A stretch of DNA of 64,000 nt from Alkalilacustris brevis (GTDB taxonomy: Bacteria; Pseudomonadota; Alphaproteobacteria; Rhodobacterales; Rhodobacteraceae): contig NZ_QNVJ01000020.1 of NCBI RefSeq assembly GCF_003350345.1, positions 62,001 to 126,000 of the forward strand, given 5' to 3'. A model generated the notes under the pieces. That model ran no database searches. It saw only the letters and a list, made by a program, of their open reading frames with translations, and was not told the origin of the DNA. Below are positions 44,702 through 59,887 of this stretch, piece after piece. How positions within the stretch are numbered: the first letter of the stretch is position 1; every line of letters begins with the position of its first letter. The translations under genes and the position numbers were made by a program.

Positions 44702-44912
44702 GGCAGCCTCGTGCTCGATTTTTCAGCACATTAGCAGTCGGGCGGCGAATGTGAACCGTCACATTGTGTCCGGTTTGCGACCTACTTTTCGGATATCCGG
44801 CCAGAATTTCGCACGGAGAGGTCAAAAAACCTGAATATAGGGAAACCTTATTGACTTTTATTTTTCTGAAGGCAGGTTTATGACCTCTCGGCCAGACCGG
44901 AGGGAACAAACT

Positions 44913-46346
44913 ATGGCTCAACAGCGCATGCTCAAGTTCGTCACCGTGAATCGGGAAATGCCCGACAAGCGGCCGCCCAGCCTGCGCACCGAGGATTTCG
45001 GTGAAATCTATGCCGAATATGCCGCCGAGAAGGCCGCCGAACAGGCCGGGCGCTGCAGCCAGTGTGGCGTGCCCTATTGCCAGACCCATTGCCCACTGCA
45101 CAACAACATCCCCGACTGGCTGATGCTGACCGCCGAGGGCCGCCTTCAGGAAGCCTATGAGGTGAGCCAGTCCACAAACACGTTCCCCGAGATCTGCGGG
45201 CGCATCTGCCCGCAAGACCGGCTGTGCGAAGGCAACTGTGTGATCGAAAAGGCCGGGCATGGCACGGTGACGATCGGCGCTGTCGAGAAATACATAACTG
45301 ACACGGCCTGGGAAGAAGGCTGGGTCAAGCCGATCACGCCGGCGACAGAGCGCCCCGAAAGCGTGGGCATCATCGGCGCAGGCCCCGGCGGGCTGGCCGC
45401 GGCCGATGTGCTGCGCCGCGCCGGGGTCCAGGTCACCGTCTATGATCGCCATGACCGTGCCGGTGGACTGATGACCTATGGCATCCCTGGCTTCAAGCTG
45501 GAAAAGCCGGTGGTCATGAAGCGGATTGCGCAGCTCGAAGAGGGTGGCGTGGAATTCGTGCAGAATTGCGATGTGGGCGAAGACATCAGTTTCGATGCGA
45601 TTCGCGGCAAGCATGATGCGGTGCTGATCGCCACCGGGGTCTACAAATCGCGCGATCTGGAGGCGCCTGGCGTCGGCGCCGAGGGCGTGGTGCGCGCGAT
45701 CGACTATCTTACGGCCTCCAACCGCCATGGCTTTGGCGACGAAGTGCCCGAGTTCGACTCGGGCGAGTTGAACGCCAAGGGCCGCCGGGTGGTCGTCATC
45801 GGCGGCGGCGACACCGCGATGGACTGCGTGCGCACAGCGATCCGGCAAGGCGCGAAAAGCGTCAAGTGCCTCTATCGCCGTGACCGCGCCAATATGCCCG
45901 GTAGCCAGCGCGAGGTTCAGAATGCCGAAGAGGAAGGTGTCGAATTCGTCTGGCTTACCGCCCCGCGCGGCTTTGCCGGCGACCCTGTCGAGGGCGTCAT
46001 GGTGCAGAAAATGCGCCTCGGCGCACCCGATGCCACCGGCCGCCGCAGCCCCGAAGTGATCGAGGGCGCCGATTATGTCGAAGAGGCCGACCTGGTCATC
46101 AAGGCGCTGGGGTTCGAACCGGAAGAGCTGCCCTCCCTCTGGGGGGTGCCCGAACTGACGGTGACGCGCTGGGGCACCGTCCGCGCCGATTTCGCCACCC
46201 ATCAGACCAGCCTGCCCGGCGTATATGCTGTGGGCGACATCGTGCGTGGCGCCAGCCTTGTTGTCTGGGCGATCCGCGACGGCCGCGAGGCGGGCGAAGC
46301 CATTTTGAACTATCTTTCGGCTCCGGCCCAGGTGGCGGCGGAATAG
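44913..46346 (+). CDS. gltD: Glutamate synthase small subunit
   Basis: NADPH-oxidising subunit that passes electrons via FeS clusters to GltB. The 477 residues start with a Cys-rich FeS domain (CSQCGVPYCQTHCPL, then CGRICPQDRLCEGNC). Two dinucleotide folds follow, with FAD site VGIIGAGPGGLAAADVL and NADPH site VVVIGGGDTAMDC. The GVYAVGDIVRGASLVVWAIRDGR stretch closes the FAD domain. ATG 44913 follows GGAGGG. gltD precedes gltB by 104 bases, so they are probably one operon. The upstream 211 bases are AT-rich. Confidence 0.96.
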   Translation: MAQQRMLKFVTVNREMPDKRPPSLRTEDFGEIYAEYAAEKAAEQAGRCSQCGVPYCQTHCPLHNNIPDWLMLTAEGRLQEAYEVSQSTNTFPEICGRICPQDRLCEGNCVIEKAGHGTVTIGAVEKYITDTAWEEGWVKPITPATERPESVGIIGAGPGGLAAADVLRRAGVQVTVYDRHDRAGGLMTYGIPGFKLEKPVVMKRIAQLEEGGVEFVQNCDVGEDISFDAIRGKHDAVLIATGVYKSRDLEAPGVGAEGVVRAIDYLTASNRHGFGDEVPEFDSGELNAKGRRVVVIGGGDTAMDCVRTAIRQGAKSVKCLYRRDRANMPGSQREVQNAEEEGVEFVWLTAPRGFAGDPVEGVMVQKMRLGAPDATGRRSPEVIEGADYVEEADLVIKALGFEPEELPSLWGVPELTVTRWGTVRADFATHQTSLPGVYAVGDIVRGASLVVWAIRDGREAGEAILNYLSAPAQVAAE

Positions 46347-46450
46347 ACACCTGCCTCACCCCGCGGTCGAAGCCATGAAACAATCGGCGCCCGGTGCGCC
46401 AGACGGATTTCGGATCAGCCGGACTGATCCCTTTGCGAAAGGACGCTGCA

Positions 46451-50989
<4,539 letters not shown>

Positions 50990-51019
50990 GCCGAAGAGCC
51001 GCCATTGCAGCCTGACATT

Positions 51020-51057
51020 GCCACCCCCGGGCACATCCCCGGGGGTGGCGCCGTTTT
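51020..51057 (+). terminator. Rho-independent terminator after gltB
   Basis: A perfect 12-bp stem, GCCACCCCCGGG (51020-51031) and CCCGGGGGTGGC (51038-51049), has a 6-base loop. GCCG and TTTT (51054-51057) follow. Confidence 0.8.
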
Positions 51058-51064
51058 GCCGGCC

Positions 51065-51108
51065 CCGGATGCCTTCGGCGAGGATATTTTCATCACAGTG
51101 AAGGGCAG
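51065..51108 (+). repeat. Dispersed intergenic repeat, copy 3 (fullest)
   Basis: This copy reads CCGGATGCCTTCGGCGAGGA followed by TATTTTCATCACAGTGAAGGGCAG. It combines the left half of copy 2 and the right half of copy 1. It lies between the gltB terminator and leuS. Confidence 0.8.
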
Positions 51109-51230
51109 GCCGCGCACCCGAGCCCGACCCTGCGCCGGATTGGCGCGTGACGCCGGTCAAGGGCACTGGACCTTTGCCGCCGGGGCAGTGTAACCACAGG
51201 GCGCTTACATTCTTGACACGAGGGCCGCAC

Positions 51231-53798
51231 ATGTCGCGATACGATCCCGCAAGCATCGAACCCCGCTGGCAGGAAGCGTGGGACGCGCAGGCGGTTTTCC
51301 GGGCCGACCGGGCCGAGGACCGGCCCAAGTATTACGTGCTCGAAATGTTCCCCTACCCGTCGGGGCGCATCCATATGGGGCATGTGCGCAACTATGCGAT
51401 GGGTGATGTCGTTGCGCGCTACAAGGCGGCACAGGGGTTCAGCGTGCTGCATCCGATGGGTTGGGATGCCTTCGGGATGCCCGCCGAGAACGCCGCCATG
51501 GATCAGGGCGGCCATCCCCGGGACTGGACCTATGGCAATATCGACGACATGCGCGCGCAGATGAAGCCGCTGGGCCTGTCGATCGACTGGAGCCGCGAGT
51601 TCGCCACCTGCGACCCGGAATACTATGGCCAGCAGCAGGCGATGTTCCTCGATTTCCTGGAGGCCGGGTTGGTCTATCGAAAGAACGCGGTGGTGAACTG
51701 GGACCCGGTCGACATGACCGTGCTGGCCAACGAACAAGTGATCGACGGCAAGGGCTGGCGCTCGGGCGTCGAGGTCGAGCGGCGCGAATTGACGCAATGG
51801 TTCTTCCGCATCTCGGACTATGCCGAGGAACTGCTCGAGGCGCTCGACGGTTTGCACGACTGGCCCGAAAAGGTGCGCCTGATGCAGCGCAACTGGATCG
51901 GCAAGTCGCGCGGGCTGCAATTTGCCTTCACCACCTCGGGCGCGCCCGAAGGGTTCGACCGGCTGGAGGTTTATTCCACTCGGCCCGACACGCTCTTGGG
52001 GGCCACTTTTGCAGCGATCAGCCCCGATCACCCGCTGGCCAGGCATCTGGAACGCCATGATCCCGCTGTGGCCGAGTTCGTGGCCGAGTGCCGCCGCACC
52101 GGCACCAGCGAGGAAGCCCTTGAAAAGGCCGAAAAGCGCGGTCTGGACACTGGCATCACCGTGCTGCACCCGTTCGACAATTCGGTCGAGCTGCCGGTTT
52201 ATATCGCCAATTTCATCCTGATGGATTACGGCACCGGCGCGATCTTCGGCTGCCCCGCGCATGACCAGCGCGATTTCGAGTTCGCCACGAAATACGGGCT
52301 TCCGATCCCGCCCGTGTTCGTGGCCGAGGGCGCCGACGAAGCAGAGTTGAGCGAAGCCTATGTGCCGCCCAAGACCGAGAAAGTGCGCTATATCCGCGGC
52401 TTTGCGGGCCAGGAAGTGCAGACCGGCGAGGCCGCTGTAGATGCCGCCATCGAGTTCTGCGAAGCGCAAGGCGTCGGCCATGGCGTGACCCGCTTTCGCC
52501 TGCGCGACTGGGGGCTGAGCCGCCAGCGTTACTGGGGCTGCCCGATTCCGGTGGTGCATTGCGCGACCTGCGGCGTGGTGCCCGAGAAAAAGAAAAACCT
52601 GCCCGTCGCGCTGCCCTATGACGAGGATGGCAAGCCGATCGATTTCTCGATCCCTGGCAACCCGCTGGACCGGCACCCAAGCTGGAAGCATTGCGCCTGC
52701 CCGAAATGCGGCGGCGAGGCCAGGCGCGAGACCGACACGATGGATACCTTCGTCGACAGCTCATGGTATTACGCGCGCTTCACCGCGCCGCGCGCCACCA
52801 CCCCCACCGACCGGGCCGAGGCCGAATACTGGATGAACGTGGACCAGTATATCGGCGGGGTGGAGCACGCGATCCTGCACCTGCTCTATTCGCGCTTTTT
52901 CGCGCGCGCGATGGTCAAGACCGGGCATCTCCCGGAAAAGGCGAAAGAGCCGTTCAGCGCGCTCTTCACCCAGGGGATGGTGACGCACGAGATTTACATG
53001 ACCCGCGACGCCAAAGGCCGCCCGGTCTATCACCTGCCCGAAGCGGTCGGCGAGGGGCGGCTCAAGGATAGTGGCGAGGCGGTGACGGTCATCCCCTCGC
53101 AAAAGATGTCCAAATCCAAGAAGAACGTCGTCGATCCGGTCAACATCATCGGCGATTTCGGCGCCGATACCGCGCGGTGGTTCATCCTGTCCGACAGCCC
53201 GCCCGAGCGCGACGTGGAATGGACGGCCGCCGGCGCCGAGGCCGCGCACAAGCACCTTTCGCGCGTGTGGCGGCTGGCCGATGAGTTGCGCGGCACAACC
53301 GGCACCCCCGGCAACGACGACGCCGATCTGGCGCTGGAAAAGGCTGTGCACCGCGCCATCGAAGAGGTGACAAAGGGCGTCGATGGCTTTGCCTTCAACA
53401 AATCCATCGCCGCGCTTTACGCGCTGACCAACACGGTGATGAAATCCGATGCCTCGGCTCCCGCGCGGGCCCGTGCCATGCGGGTGATGGCGCAACTGAT
53501 GGCCCCGATGGTGCCGCATCTTGCCGAAGAGGTCTGGTCGATGCTGGGCGGCGAGGGGCTGGTCGCGCGCGCGCCCTGGCCCAAGGCCGACCCCGCGCTG
53601 CTGGTGGATGACACCGTGACCCTACCGATCCAGATCAACGGCAAGCGGCGCTCGGAAATCGCGGTGGCGCGCGACGCGGCAAAGGAAGAGGTTGAAAAGC
53701 TGGTGCTCGCGGATGATGCTGTTCGTCGGGTACTCGACGGACGGGCACCCAGGAAACTGATCGTCGTGCCGGGGCGCATCGTGAATGTCGTCATTTGA
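51231..53798 (+). CDS. leuS: Leucyl-tRNA synthetase
   Basis: Charges tRNA-Leu and edits Ile and norvaline. The 855 residues have the HIGH motif as [16 protein letters not shown] near residue 45, the CP1 editing domain with the [11 protein letters not shown] motif and [13 protein letters not shown], the KMSKSKKN loop, the anticodon domain, and the C-terminal LeuS domain. ATG 51231 follows GAGGG. The gene overlaps lptE by 14 bases. tRNA-Leu(CAG) is at 42598. leuS-lptE-holA is a common order in proteobacteria. Confidence 0.97.
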   Translation: MSRYDPASIEPRWQEAWDAQAVFRADRAEDRPKYYVLEMFPYPSGRIHMGHVRNYAMGDVVARYKAAQGFSVLHPMGWDAFGMPAENAAMDQGGHPRDWTYGNIDDMRAQMKPLGLSIDWSREFATCDPEYYGQQQAMFLDFLEAGLVYRKNAVVNWDPVDMTVLANEQVIDGKGWRSGVEVERRELTQWFFRISDYAEELLEALDGLHDWPEKVRLMQRNWIGKSRGLQFAFTTSGAPEGFDRLEVYSTRPDTLLGATFAAISPDHPLARHLERHDPAVAEFVAECRRTGTSEEALEKAEKRGLDTGITVLHPFDNSVELPVYIANFILMDYGTGAIFGCPAHDQRDFEFATKYGLPIPPVFVAEGADEAELSEAYVPPKTEKVRYIRGFAGQEVQTGEAAVDAAIEFCEAQGVGHGVTRFRLRDWGLSRQRYWGCPIPVVHCATCGVVPEKKKNLPVALPYDEDGKPIDFSIPGNPLDRHPSWKHCACPKCGGEARRETDTMDTFVDSSWYYARFTAPRATTPTDRAEAEYWMNVDQYIGGVEHAILHLLYSRFFARAMVKTGHLPEKAKEPFSALFTQGMVTHEIYMTRDAKGRPVYHLPEAVGEGRLKDSGEAVTVIPSQKMSKSKKNVVDPVNIIGDFGADTARWFILSDSPPERDVEWTAAGAEAAHKHLSRVWRLADELRGTTGTPGNDDADLALEKAVHRAIEEVTKGVDGFAFNKSIAALYALTNTVMKSDASAPARARAMRVMAQLMAPMVPHLAEEVWSMLGGEGLVARAPWPKADPALLVDDTVTLPIQINGKRRSEIAVARDAAKEEVEKLVLADDAVRRVLDGRAPRKLIVVPGRIVNVVI

Positions 53799-54282
53799 TC
53801 GCCGCAAGCTGCTGATCGCCCTGCCCGGCCTCCTGGTGCTGGGGGCGGCCGGTTGCGGCATGCGGCCTGCCTACGGCCCTGGCGGCACGGGTGGCGCCCT
53901 GCGCGGACGGGTGCGCGCCGACGATCCGCAAACGCGCGAGCAACAGCAATTCGTCGCCCGGCTGGAAGAACGCCTTGGCCCGCCGCAGCAGGCCGAGTTC
54001 CGGCTTTCCTATGAGATTACAACCGGCAGCGATGTGCGGCTGGGCAGTGGCGCGCTGCGCGATTCCCGCAGCCAGATTTTCGGCCGCGCCCGTTATACGC
54101 TGCGCCGCATGGGCGAAGACGACGCGGAGATCGAGCGCGGCGAGGTCACGCAGTTCGTAGGGTATTCCAGCACGTCCACGCCCCTGGCTAACCGCGCCGC
54201 GCGCGAGGATGCGCGGGCGCGCCTCATGGTATTGCTGGCCGACGGGGTGGTGACGCGCCTTCTGGCCGGGGCGCCGGGATGA
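53785..54282 (+). CDS. lptE: LPS-assembly lipoprotein LptE
   Basis: Outer-membrane lipoprotein that plugs the LptD barrel and helps insert LPS. The 165 residues begin with a lipoprotein signal. A basic FDRRKLL start and a hydrophobic core lead to a lipobox-like GAAGC with Cys24 as the lipidated residue (Ala at -3 is less usual than Leu). The mature part is short and polar with the [10 protein letters not shown]...ARYTLRRM pattern of LptE. The start lies inside leuS (14-base overlap), and it overlaps holA by four bases (ATGA). The three genes are a translationally coupled set. Confidence 0.85.
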   Translation: MSSFDRRKLLIALPGLLVLGAAGCGMRPAYGPGGTGGALRGRVRADDPQTREQQQFVARLEERLGPPQQAEFRLSYEITTGSDVRLGSGALRDSRSQIFGRARYTLRRMGEDDAEIERGEVTQFVGYSSTSTPLANRAAREDARARLMVLLADGVVTRLLAGAPG

Positions 54283-55304
54283 AGCTGGCCCCGCGCGACG
54301 CGCCCGGCTATTTCCGCCGCCCCGACCCCAAGCGCACGGGCCTGCTGATCTATGGCGCAGACCCCATGCGCGTGGCGATGCGGCGCCAGGAGGTGATCGC
54401 CGCCCTGATCGGCCCCGAAGGCGAGGACGAGATGCGCCTGACGCGGATGAGCGGCGGTGAGTTGCGGCGCGACCCGGCGATGCTGCTTGATGCGGTCAAG
54501 GCGCAAGGTTTCTTTCCGGGGCCACGCGTCGCCTTCGTGGATGAGGCCAATGACGGGCTCGCCACGGCCATCGGCGCCGCGCTCGAGGAATGGCGCGAGG
54601 GCGATGCCCAGATCATCGTCACCGCCGGGGCGCTCAACGCGCGTTCTGCCCTGCGCAAGATGTTCGAGGGACACAAGAACGCTTATGCCGCCGCCATATA
54701 TGACGATCCGCCGGGCCGAGACGAGATCGACGCCATGCTGAAAGAGGCCGGGCTGCATCAGATCGACACCGAAGCAATGTCGGCCCTGGGCGCGCTGGCC
54801 GCGACGCTCGATCCGGGTGATTTCCGCCAGACCATCGAGAAGATCTCGCTTTACAAGCACGGTGATACCACGCCGCTGGGCAGCGACGATGTCAGCGCCT
54901 GCGCCCCGGCCAGTGTCGAGTCGGCGCTGGACGATGTGCTGCATATTGCCGCCGAGGGCCGCGCCGGCGAGATCGGCCCGGTGATCCGCCGACTGCAGGG
55001 GCAGGGTGTTCTGCCGGTCACGCTGTGTATTGGGACTCTGCGGCATTTTCGCCAGTTGCACGCGGCCTGCTGCGATCCGGGAGGGCCGGCGGCGGGGCTG
55101 GCACGGCTGCGCCCGCCGGTTTTCGGCCCACGCCGCGACCGGATGCAGCGGCAGGCCCGCGACTGGGGCGCGCGCAAGCTGGAACAGGCGCTGGCGATGC
55201 TGATCGAGACCGATCTGACGCTGCGCTCGGCCTCGCGCGCGCCGACCATGGCGGTGATGGAGCGCACGCTGATCCGGGTGGCGATGCTCGGACGCAAACG
55301 CTGA
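54279..55304 (+). CDS. holA: DNA polymerase III delta subunit
   Basis: Clamp-loader subunit that opens the beta clamp. The 341 residues match the HolA family in length and order: an N-terminal KRTGLLIYGADPMRVAMRRQEV (RecA-like domain without a working Walker A), a central domain with LRKMFEGHKNAYAAAIYDDP, and a C-terminal helical collar domain. ATG 54279 overlaps lptE. The order leuS-lptE-holA is conserved. Between this gene and alkB (55305-55455) lies a weak partial copy of the dispersed repeat near 55380. Confidence 0.92.
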   Translation: MKLAPRDAPGYFRRPDPKRTGLLIYGADPMRVAMRRQEVIAALIGPEGEDEMRLTRMSGGELRRDPAMLLDAVKAQGFFPGPRVAFVDEANDGLATAIGAALEEWREGDAQIIVTAGALNARSALRKMFEGHKNAYAAAIYDDPPGRDEIDAMLKEAGLHQIDTEAMSALGALAATLDPGDFRQTIEKISLYKHGDTTPLGSDDVSACAPASVESALDDVLHIAAEGRAGEIGPVIRRLQGQGVLPVTLCIGTLRHFRQLHAACCDPGGPAAGLARLRPPVFGPRRDRMQRQARDWGARKLEQALAMLIETDLTLRSASRAPTMAVMERTLIRVAMLGRKR

Positions 55305-55455
55305 GACACCCGCCGAGATCCGGACGCCCAGGCACTCGCGCAGTTTCATCCGCCGTCATTGTCGCATGTCGCGACAGAATTGGGTATTTTCGTCACAGAC
55401 AACGGGACGGACGCGCCCGAGGCCGGCGGTCATGGAAGATGGTGGAGAATGAGAG

Positions 55456-56601
55456 ATGGCTGCATCGCAAGACAGGCTGCAACCCCTTCGCAACGCGCTC
55501 CCCTTCTGGCTGTCGCTGGGGCTGATTCCGCTGGCGGTGGTCGGTGCGGTGGTGGGCGGCTGGACGGTGGTGCTGATGCCGCTTTACGCATGGGCGCTGG
55601 TGACGCTGCTCGATGTGCTGACGGGGCTGAACCAGGAAAACCCCGACACGGAAACCGCCGAGGAGGATCTGTTCTGGTACCGGCTGATCACCATGATCTG
55701 GTTTCCGATCCAGTTTTGCGTGATCTACGGGATGATCTGGTGGGTGACGACAACCGGCCACCTTTCCCTTCTGGAAAAGCTGGTGCTGTTTTTCGGGGTC
55801 GGGGTGATCTCGGGCACGATCGGCATCGTCTATGCGCATGAGTTGCTGCACCAGAAGAACCGGCTGGAGCGCTGGCTGGGCGATCTGCTTCTGGCGCTTG
55901 TACTCTACAGCCATTTCCGGTCGGAGCACCTGCAGGTGCATCACCGCTGGGTCGGCACCCCGCGCGATCCGGTGACGGCGCGCTATAACGAGGGGTTCCA
56001 CCGCTACTATTTCCGGGTGCTGCGCGATTGCCCACCTTCGGCCTGGCGGGCGGAAAAGGCGATGCTGGCCCGGCGCGGACTGCCAGCCTGGCACTGGTCG
56101 AACCCGTTCTGGCGCTACGGGGTGCTGCAACTGGCGGCGCTGGCGCTGGCTTTCGCCATCGGCGGCTGGGCCGGGCTGGGGCTGTTTCTGGTGCAGGCGG
56201 GCTCGGCCATCTGGCAGTTGGAGTTGACCAACTACATCGAGCATTACGGGCTGACGCGGAAGCATCTGGGCGATGGCAAATACGAGCCCGTCAGGCCGCG
56301 CCATTCATGGAACGCGGCGCACAAGGCGTCGAACTGGCTGCTGATCAACCTGCAGCGCCATTCCGACCATCACTACAAGCCCGCGCGGCGCTTTCCGTTG
56401 TTGCAGACCTATTCCGAGGAAGAGGCGCCGCAACTGCCGCTCGGTTATCCGGCGATGACGGCGCTGGCGATGATCCCGCCCCTGTGGCGGCGGGTGATGA
56501 ACCCGCAGGTGCGCGCCTGGCGCAAGCAGTTCTACCCGGAGATAGAGGACTGGAAGCCCTATAACCGGGGCGCGACGCCAATGCCCGCGGGGGCGAGTTG
56601 A
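55456..56601 (+). CDS. alkB: AlkB-type membrane alkane 1-monooxygenase
   Basis: A di-iron membrane hydroxylase that oxidises terminal C-H bonds of n-alkanes or similar hydrocarbons to alcohols. The 381 residues have about six membrane helices and all histidine motifs: HELLH (128-132), EHLQVHH (157-163), NYIEHYG (259-265) and LQRHSDHH (299-306). The HYG and LQRHSDHH motifs distinguish AlkB from fatty-acid desaturases. No rubredoxin, rubredoxin reductase or alcohol dehydrogenase gene is adjacent, so electron supply is encoded elsewhere. Substrates other than alkanes (for example xylenes or ethers) cannot be excluded. ATG 55456 has a modest GAGAG site. Confidence 0.9.
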   Translation: MAASQDRLQPLRNALPFWLSLGLIPLAVVGAVVGGWTVVLMPLYAWALVTLLDVLTGLNQENPDTETAEEDLFWYRLITMIWFPIQFCVIYGMIWWVTTTGHLSLLEKLVLFFGVGVISGTIGIVYAHELLHQKNRLERWLGDLLLALVLYSHFRSEHLQVHHRWVGTPRDPVTARYNEGFHRYYFRVLRDCPPSAWRAEKAMLARRGLPAWHWSNPFWRYGVLQLAALALAFAIGGWAGLGLFLVQAGSAIWQLELTNYIEHYGLTRKHLGDGKYEPVRPRHSWNAAHKASNWLLINLQRHSDHHYKPARRFPLLQTYSEEEAPQLPLGYPAMTALAMIPPLWRRVMNPQVRAWRKQFYPEIEDWKPYNRGATPMPAGAS

Positions 56602-56607
56602 ATCACG

Positions 56608-56751
56608 TCAGTCCGCCTCGATCGACAGGCCGCTGCCGTTGATCTCGATCTCAAGGCCTTCGGTCTGGCTTTCCTGGTAGTACTGATAGCCCAGAAACAG
56701 GACGGCCACGGCAAGCGCCCCGACCAGAAGATACAATATATTGCGGCTCAT
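56608..56751 (-). CDS. Small single-pass membrane protein
   Basis: A 47-residue protein. One membrane helix (about 4-21; ILYLLVGALAVAVLFLGY) is followed by a Gln/Glu-rich soluble tail. The start ATG 56751 follows GGAAGGGG at good spacing, which favours a real gene. The longer frame upstream is not needed. It is convergent with alkB, with 6 bases between the two stops. Function is unknown. Confidence 0.7.
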   Translation of the reverse strand: MSRNILYLLVGALAVAVLFLGYQYYQESQTEGLEIEINGSGLSIEAD

Positions 56752-56864
56752 GGATGTGGCCCCTTCCGCCAGTTGTATCTGCATCACATAGGAAGGGGCG
56801 CTGGCGGGGCAAGGGGTGCCTGCAGGCGGGGTTCTGAAGAAAGCAAGCTGTCGGCATCCCCCGC

Positions 56865-56895
56865 AAAAAAGGCCCCGCCACTTTCGTGACGGGGC
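56865..56895 (-). terminator. Rho-independent terminator after ccrM
   Basis: On the minus strand GCCCCGTCAC and GTGGCGGGGC (plus 56886-56895 and 56872-56881) form a 10-bp stem closed by a GAAA tetraloop. A run of six T follows (plus 56865-56870). It lies about 57 bases after the ccrM stop. Confidence 0.85.
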
Positions 56896-56951
56896 AAGGT
56901 CGTGCGCGGGGGCTCCGAAGCCCCGCGCACCGGCGGTAACTGGGTAAGGGT

Positions 56952-58156
<1,205 letters not shown>

Positions 58157-58166
58157 AGCAGCTTAT

Positions 58167-58796
58167 TTAATTTTCTTCACACAAGATATTGCGTATCGGG
58201 GCAAAGCTTCGCCTATGGTATGGGGTGACACCAAGGCGGTGCAGCGCCTCGAGATGGACCTTGGTCGGGTAGCCTGCGTTCTTTTCCCAGCCGTAGCCGG
58301 GGAAGCGTTCGGCCAGTTCGGCCATGATCGCGTCGCGTGCAACCTTGGCGACGATGGAGGCCGCAGCAATCGACAGGCAGCGCGCGTCACCCTTGACGAT
58401 GGCCTCGGCCGGGCAGGGCAATTCCGTGGGCAGCCGGTTGCCGTCGATCAGCGCGAAACCGGGGGTGGGGTGCAACCCGTCGAGCGCCCGCCTCATGGCC
58501 AGATGGCTTGCCCTCAGGATGTTCAACGTATCGATCTCGGCGATACTGGCATGCGCGATGCAGACATGGGCGCGGGTCGTGATCTGCTGCGCCAGGGCCG
58601 CGCGCTGGCGGGCGCTCAGCGCTTTCGAGTCGCCCAGCCCCTCGGGAATGTCATCAGGGTTCAGGCAGACGGCCGCCGCCGTGACCGGCCCGGCCAGCGG
58701 GCCGCGCCCCACCTCGTCAACCCCGGCGAGATGGACAAACCCGCGCGCAAGGGCAGCGGTTTCATGGGTAAAATCGGGGGGCGTGCGTGGTGCCAT
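58167..58796 (-). CDS. rnhB: Ribonuclease HII
   Basis: Removes ribonucleotides from RNA-DNA hybrids and single embedded ribonucleotides. The 209 residues carry the RNase HII signature [13 protein letters not shown] with the catalytic Asp-Glu, ALIDGNRLP (third Asp) and [18 protein letters not shown] chose ATG 58796 (MAPRTPPDF); a GTG six codons upstream is possible, and neither has a strong ribosome site. It precedes ccrM on the same strand. The 164 bases upstream to the next gene hold no feature that I can support. Confidence 0.92.
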   Translation of the reverse strand: MAPRTPPDFTHETAALARGFVHLAGVDEVGRGPLAGPVTAAAVCLNPDDIPEGLGDSKALSARQRAALAQQITTRAHVCIAHASIAEIDTLNILRASHLAMRRALDGLHPTPGFALIDGNRLPTELPCPAEAIVKGDARCLSIAAASIVAKVARDAIMAELAERFPGYGWEKNAGYPTKVHLEALHRLGVTPYHRRSFAPIRNILCEEN

Positions 58797-58960
58797 GACG
58801 CGGTTGAAGCGCACCGGGGCACGAGGAGCAAGCGAAAAGCGGCTCGTGCCAGGGGCCTCGGGGCCTCAAGGCTGTGTCTGGGCACCTGGCCAAGGCCAAA
58901 GGCCCCGCATGGGGGCCTTTGGGCGGTTCGCGGGTGAGCCCATTTCTGACCCCAGGGCCT

Positions 58961-59659
58961 TCAGCGCCTACCGCGCTCGGGCCGGAAGCCTTCGGAAATC
59001 AGGCACTGTTCGCCATAGATGCTGAGCTGGCCGCCGCCGCGCCCGACGATCCGGGCATCCAGCCGGCAGCGCTCCGGCAGGTTGCGCAGCCTGTAGCGCT
59101 CGAGGCAGTCGCTGTAGTAGCCGGTCAGCCGCTGGTTAGCGCGCGTGTAGGTCATGCTGCACGCGGCGGGCAGGGTCGCCTGCGAGTGACGGCCGGGTCT
59201 GTCCCAACCCCGGCGCGGGGAGGTGCTGCGTTCAGCGCGGTAGCCGGCTTCGATCAGGCACTGGCGGCTGAACACCCGGCGCGAGCCGCGGTCAGTGCGC
59301 ACGGTTTGCTCGCAGCGGTTGGGAAGATTGCGCAGCCCGGCCTCGCGCAGACACTGTGCGTTATAGACATCGAGATCGTTGCGCCCGCGGCGCAGTGTCT
59401 CGCGGCAATGCTCGGGCAGGACGTTGCTGGTGTAGCGCGGGCTGCTGGAGCTACTGCTACTGCTACTGCTGCGGTTCCGGTCCCAGGCGTGGACAATCAC
59501 GGCCACCGCGGCCGCCCCGGCCAGAAAGCGCAGCAGGTCATCGGAACTCTGCGCGCGGGCCGGCACCGCCGATGCGGCGAATCCCCCGGCGGCAACCGAA
59601 AGCGCTGTAAGCCCCACCAACAGGGGGCGACGAAGCGCGGAAAGGGAGAAGGTCATCAT
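58961..59659 (-). CDS. Secreted protein with four two-cysteine modules
   Basis: A 232-residue protein that I cannot place in a named family. An N-terminal signal peptide ends near ARAQ (residue 37), a hydrophobic stretch follows (about 42-58), then ten consecutive Ser (64-73). Eight Cys lie in pairs: 85/103, 116/134, 167/185 and 198/219. Each module has the outline LPxxC...(V/Y)(F/Y)xxxCLxE. The spacing C-18-C-13-C-18-C repeats almost exactly (the second set ends 21 instead of 18), so a double module was duplicated. Disulfides in the periplasm are expected. It is divergent from the small periplasmic protein gene. The start is ATG 59659 (ATG 59656 is equivalent), behind GAAAGG. Confidence 0.75.
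   Translation of the reverse strand: MMTFSLSALRRPLLVGLTALSVAAGGFAASAVPARAQSSDDLLRFLAGAAAVAVIVHAWDRNRSSSSSSSSSSPRYTSNVLPEHCRETLRRGRNDLDVYNAQCLREAGLRNLPNRCEQTVRTDRGSRRVFSRQCLIEAGYRAERSTSPRRGWDRPGRHSQATLPAACSMTYTRANQRLTGYYSDCLERYRLRNLPERCRLDARIVGRGGGQLSIYGEQCLISEGFRPERGRR
59441..59470. repeat. Triplet repeat encoding ten serines
   Basis: A run of AGC/AGT codons with one TCC on the minus strand gives ten Ser in a row, just before the cysteine modules. The repeated AGC-AGT unit can slip in steps of whole codons. Confidence 0.75.
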
Positions 59660-59777
59660 GGCAAGGGCCTTTCTTCGACTCTGTGAAAAGGGTTTCAGGA
59701 ACGCGGCGCAGCCAGGGCGCGGTGACCCGTCTTGCGCGGCACTGACCCAAGCCTGCGCCGAGGGCTGTCTGACAAAC

Positions 59778-59830
59778 AATAACGGCCCATGGTTATCGGA
59801 TAACCGGCGGGTGGATTGGCAGCGGTTATT
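59778..59830. promoter_or_regulatory. Cluster of four GTTAT(C/T) half-sites in a divergent promoter
   Basis: AATAAC (59778-59783), GGTTATC (59791-59797), GATAACC (59799-59805) and GGTTATT (59824-59830) are four copies of one half-site in 53 bases. The middle two form a perfect GGTTATC-G-GATAACC palindrome. They lie between the divergent cysteine-module gene and the small periplasmic protein/winged-helix operon, so a shared regulator, possibly the winged-helix protein, could bind here. Confidence 0.5.
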
Positions 59831-59887
59831 GCATAGCGGCAGTGGCTCGGGGCATTGTTGCTCCGACTTCAGCCTTCCAGGTGTGCC

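Noticed and set aside
44820-44912. Promoter for gltD built on TTGACT at 44851
   Set aside because: No acceptable -10 at 16-18 bases was found, so it is noted only in the uppP entry.
51093-52691. Open frame opposite leuS
   Set aside because: Antisense shadow of LeuS with no recognisable product.
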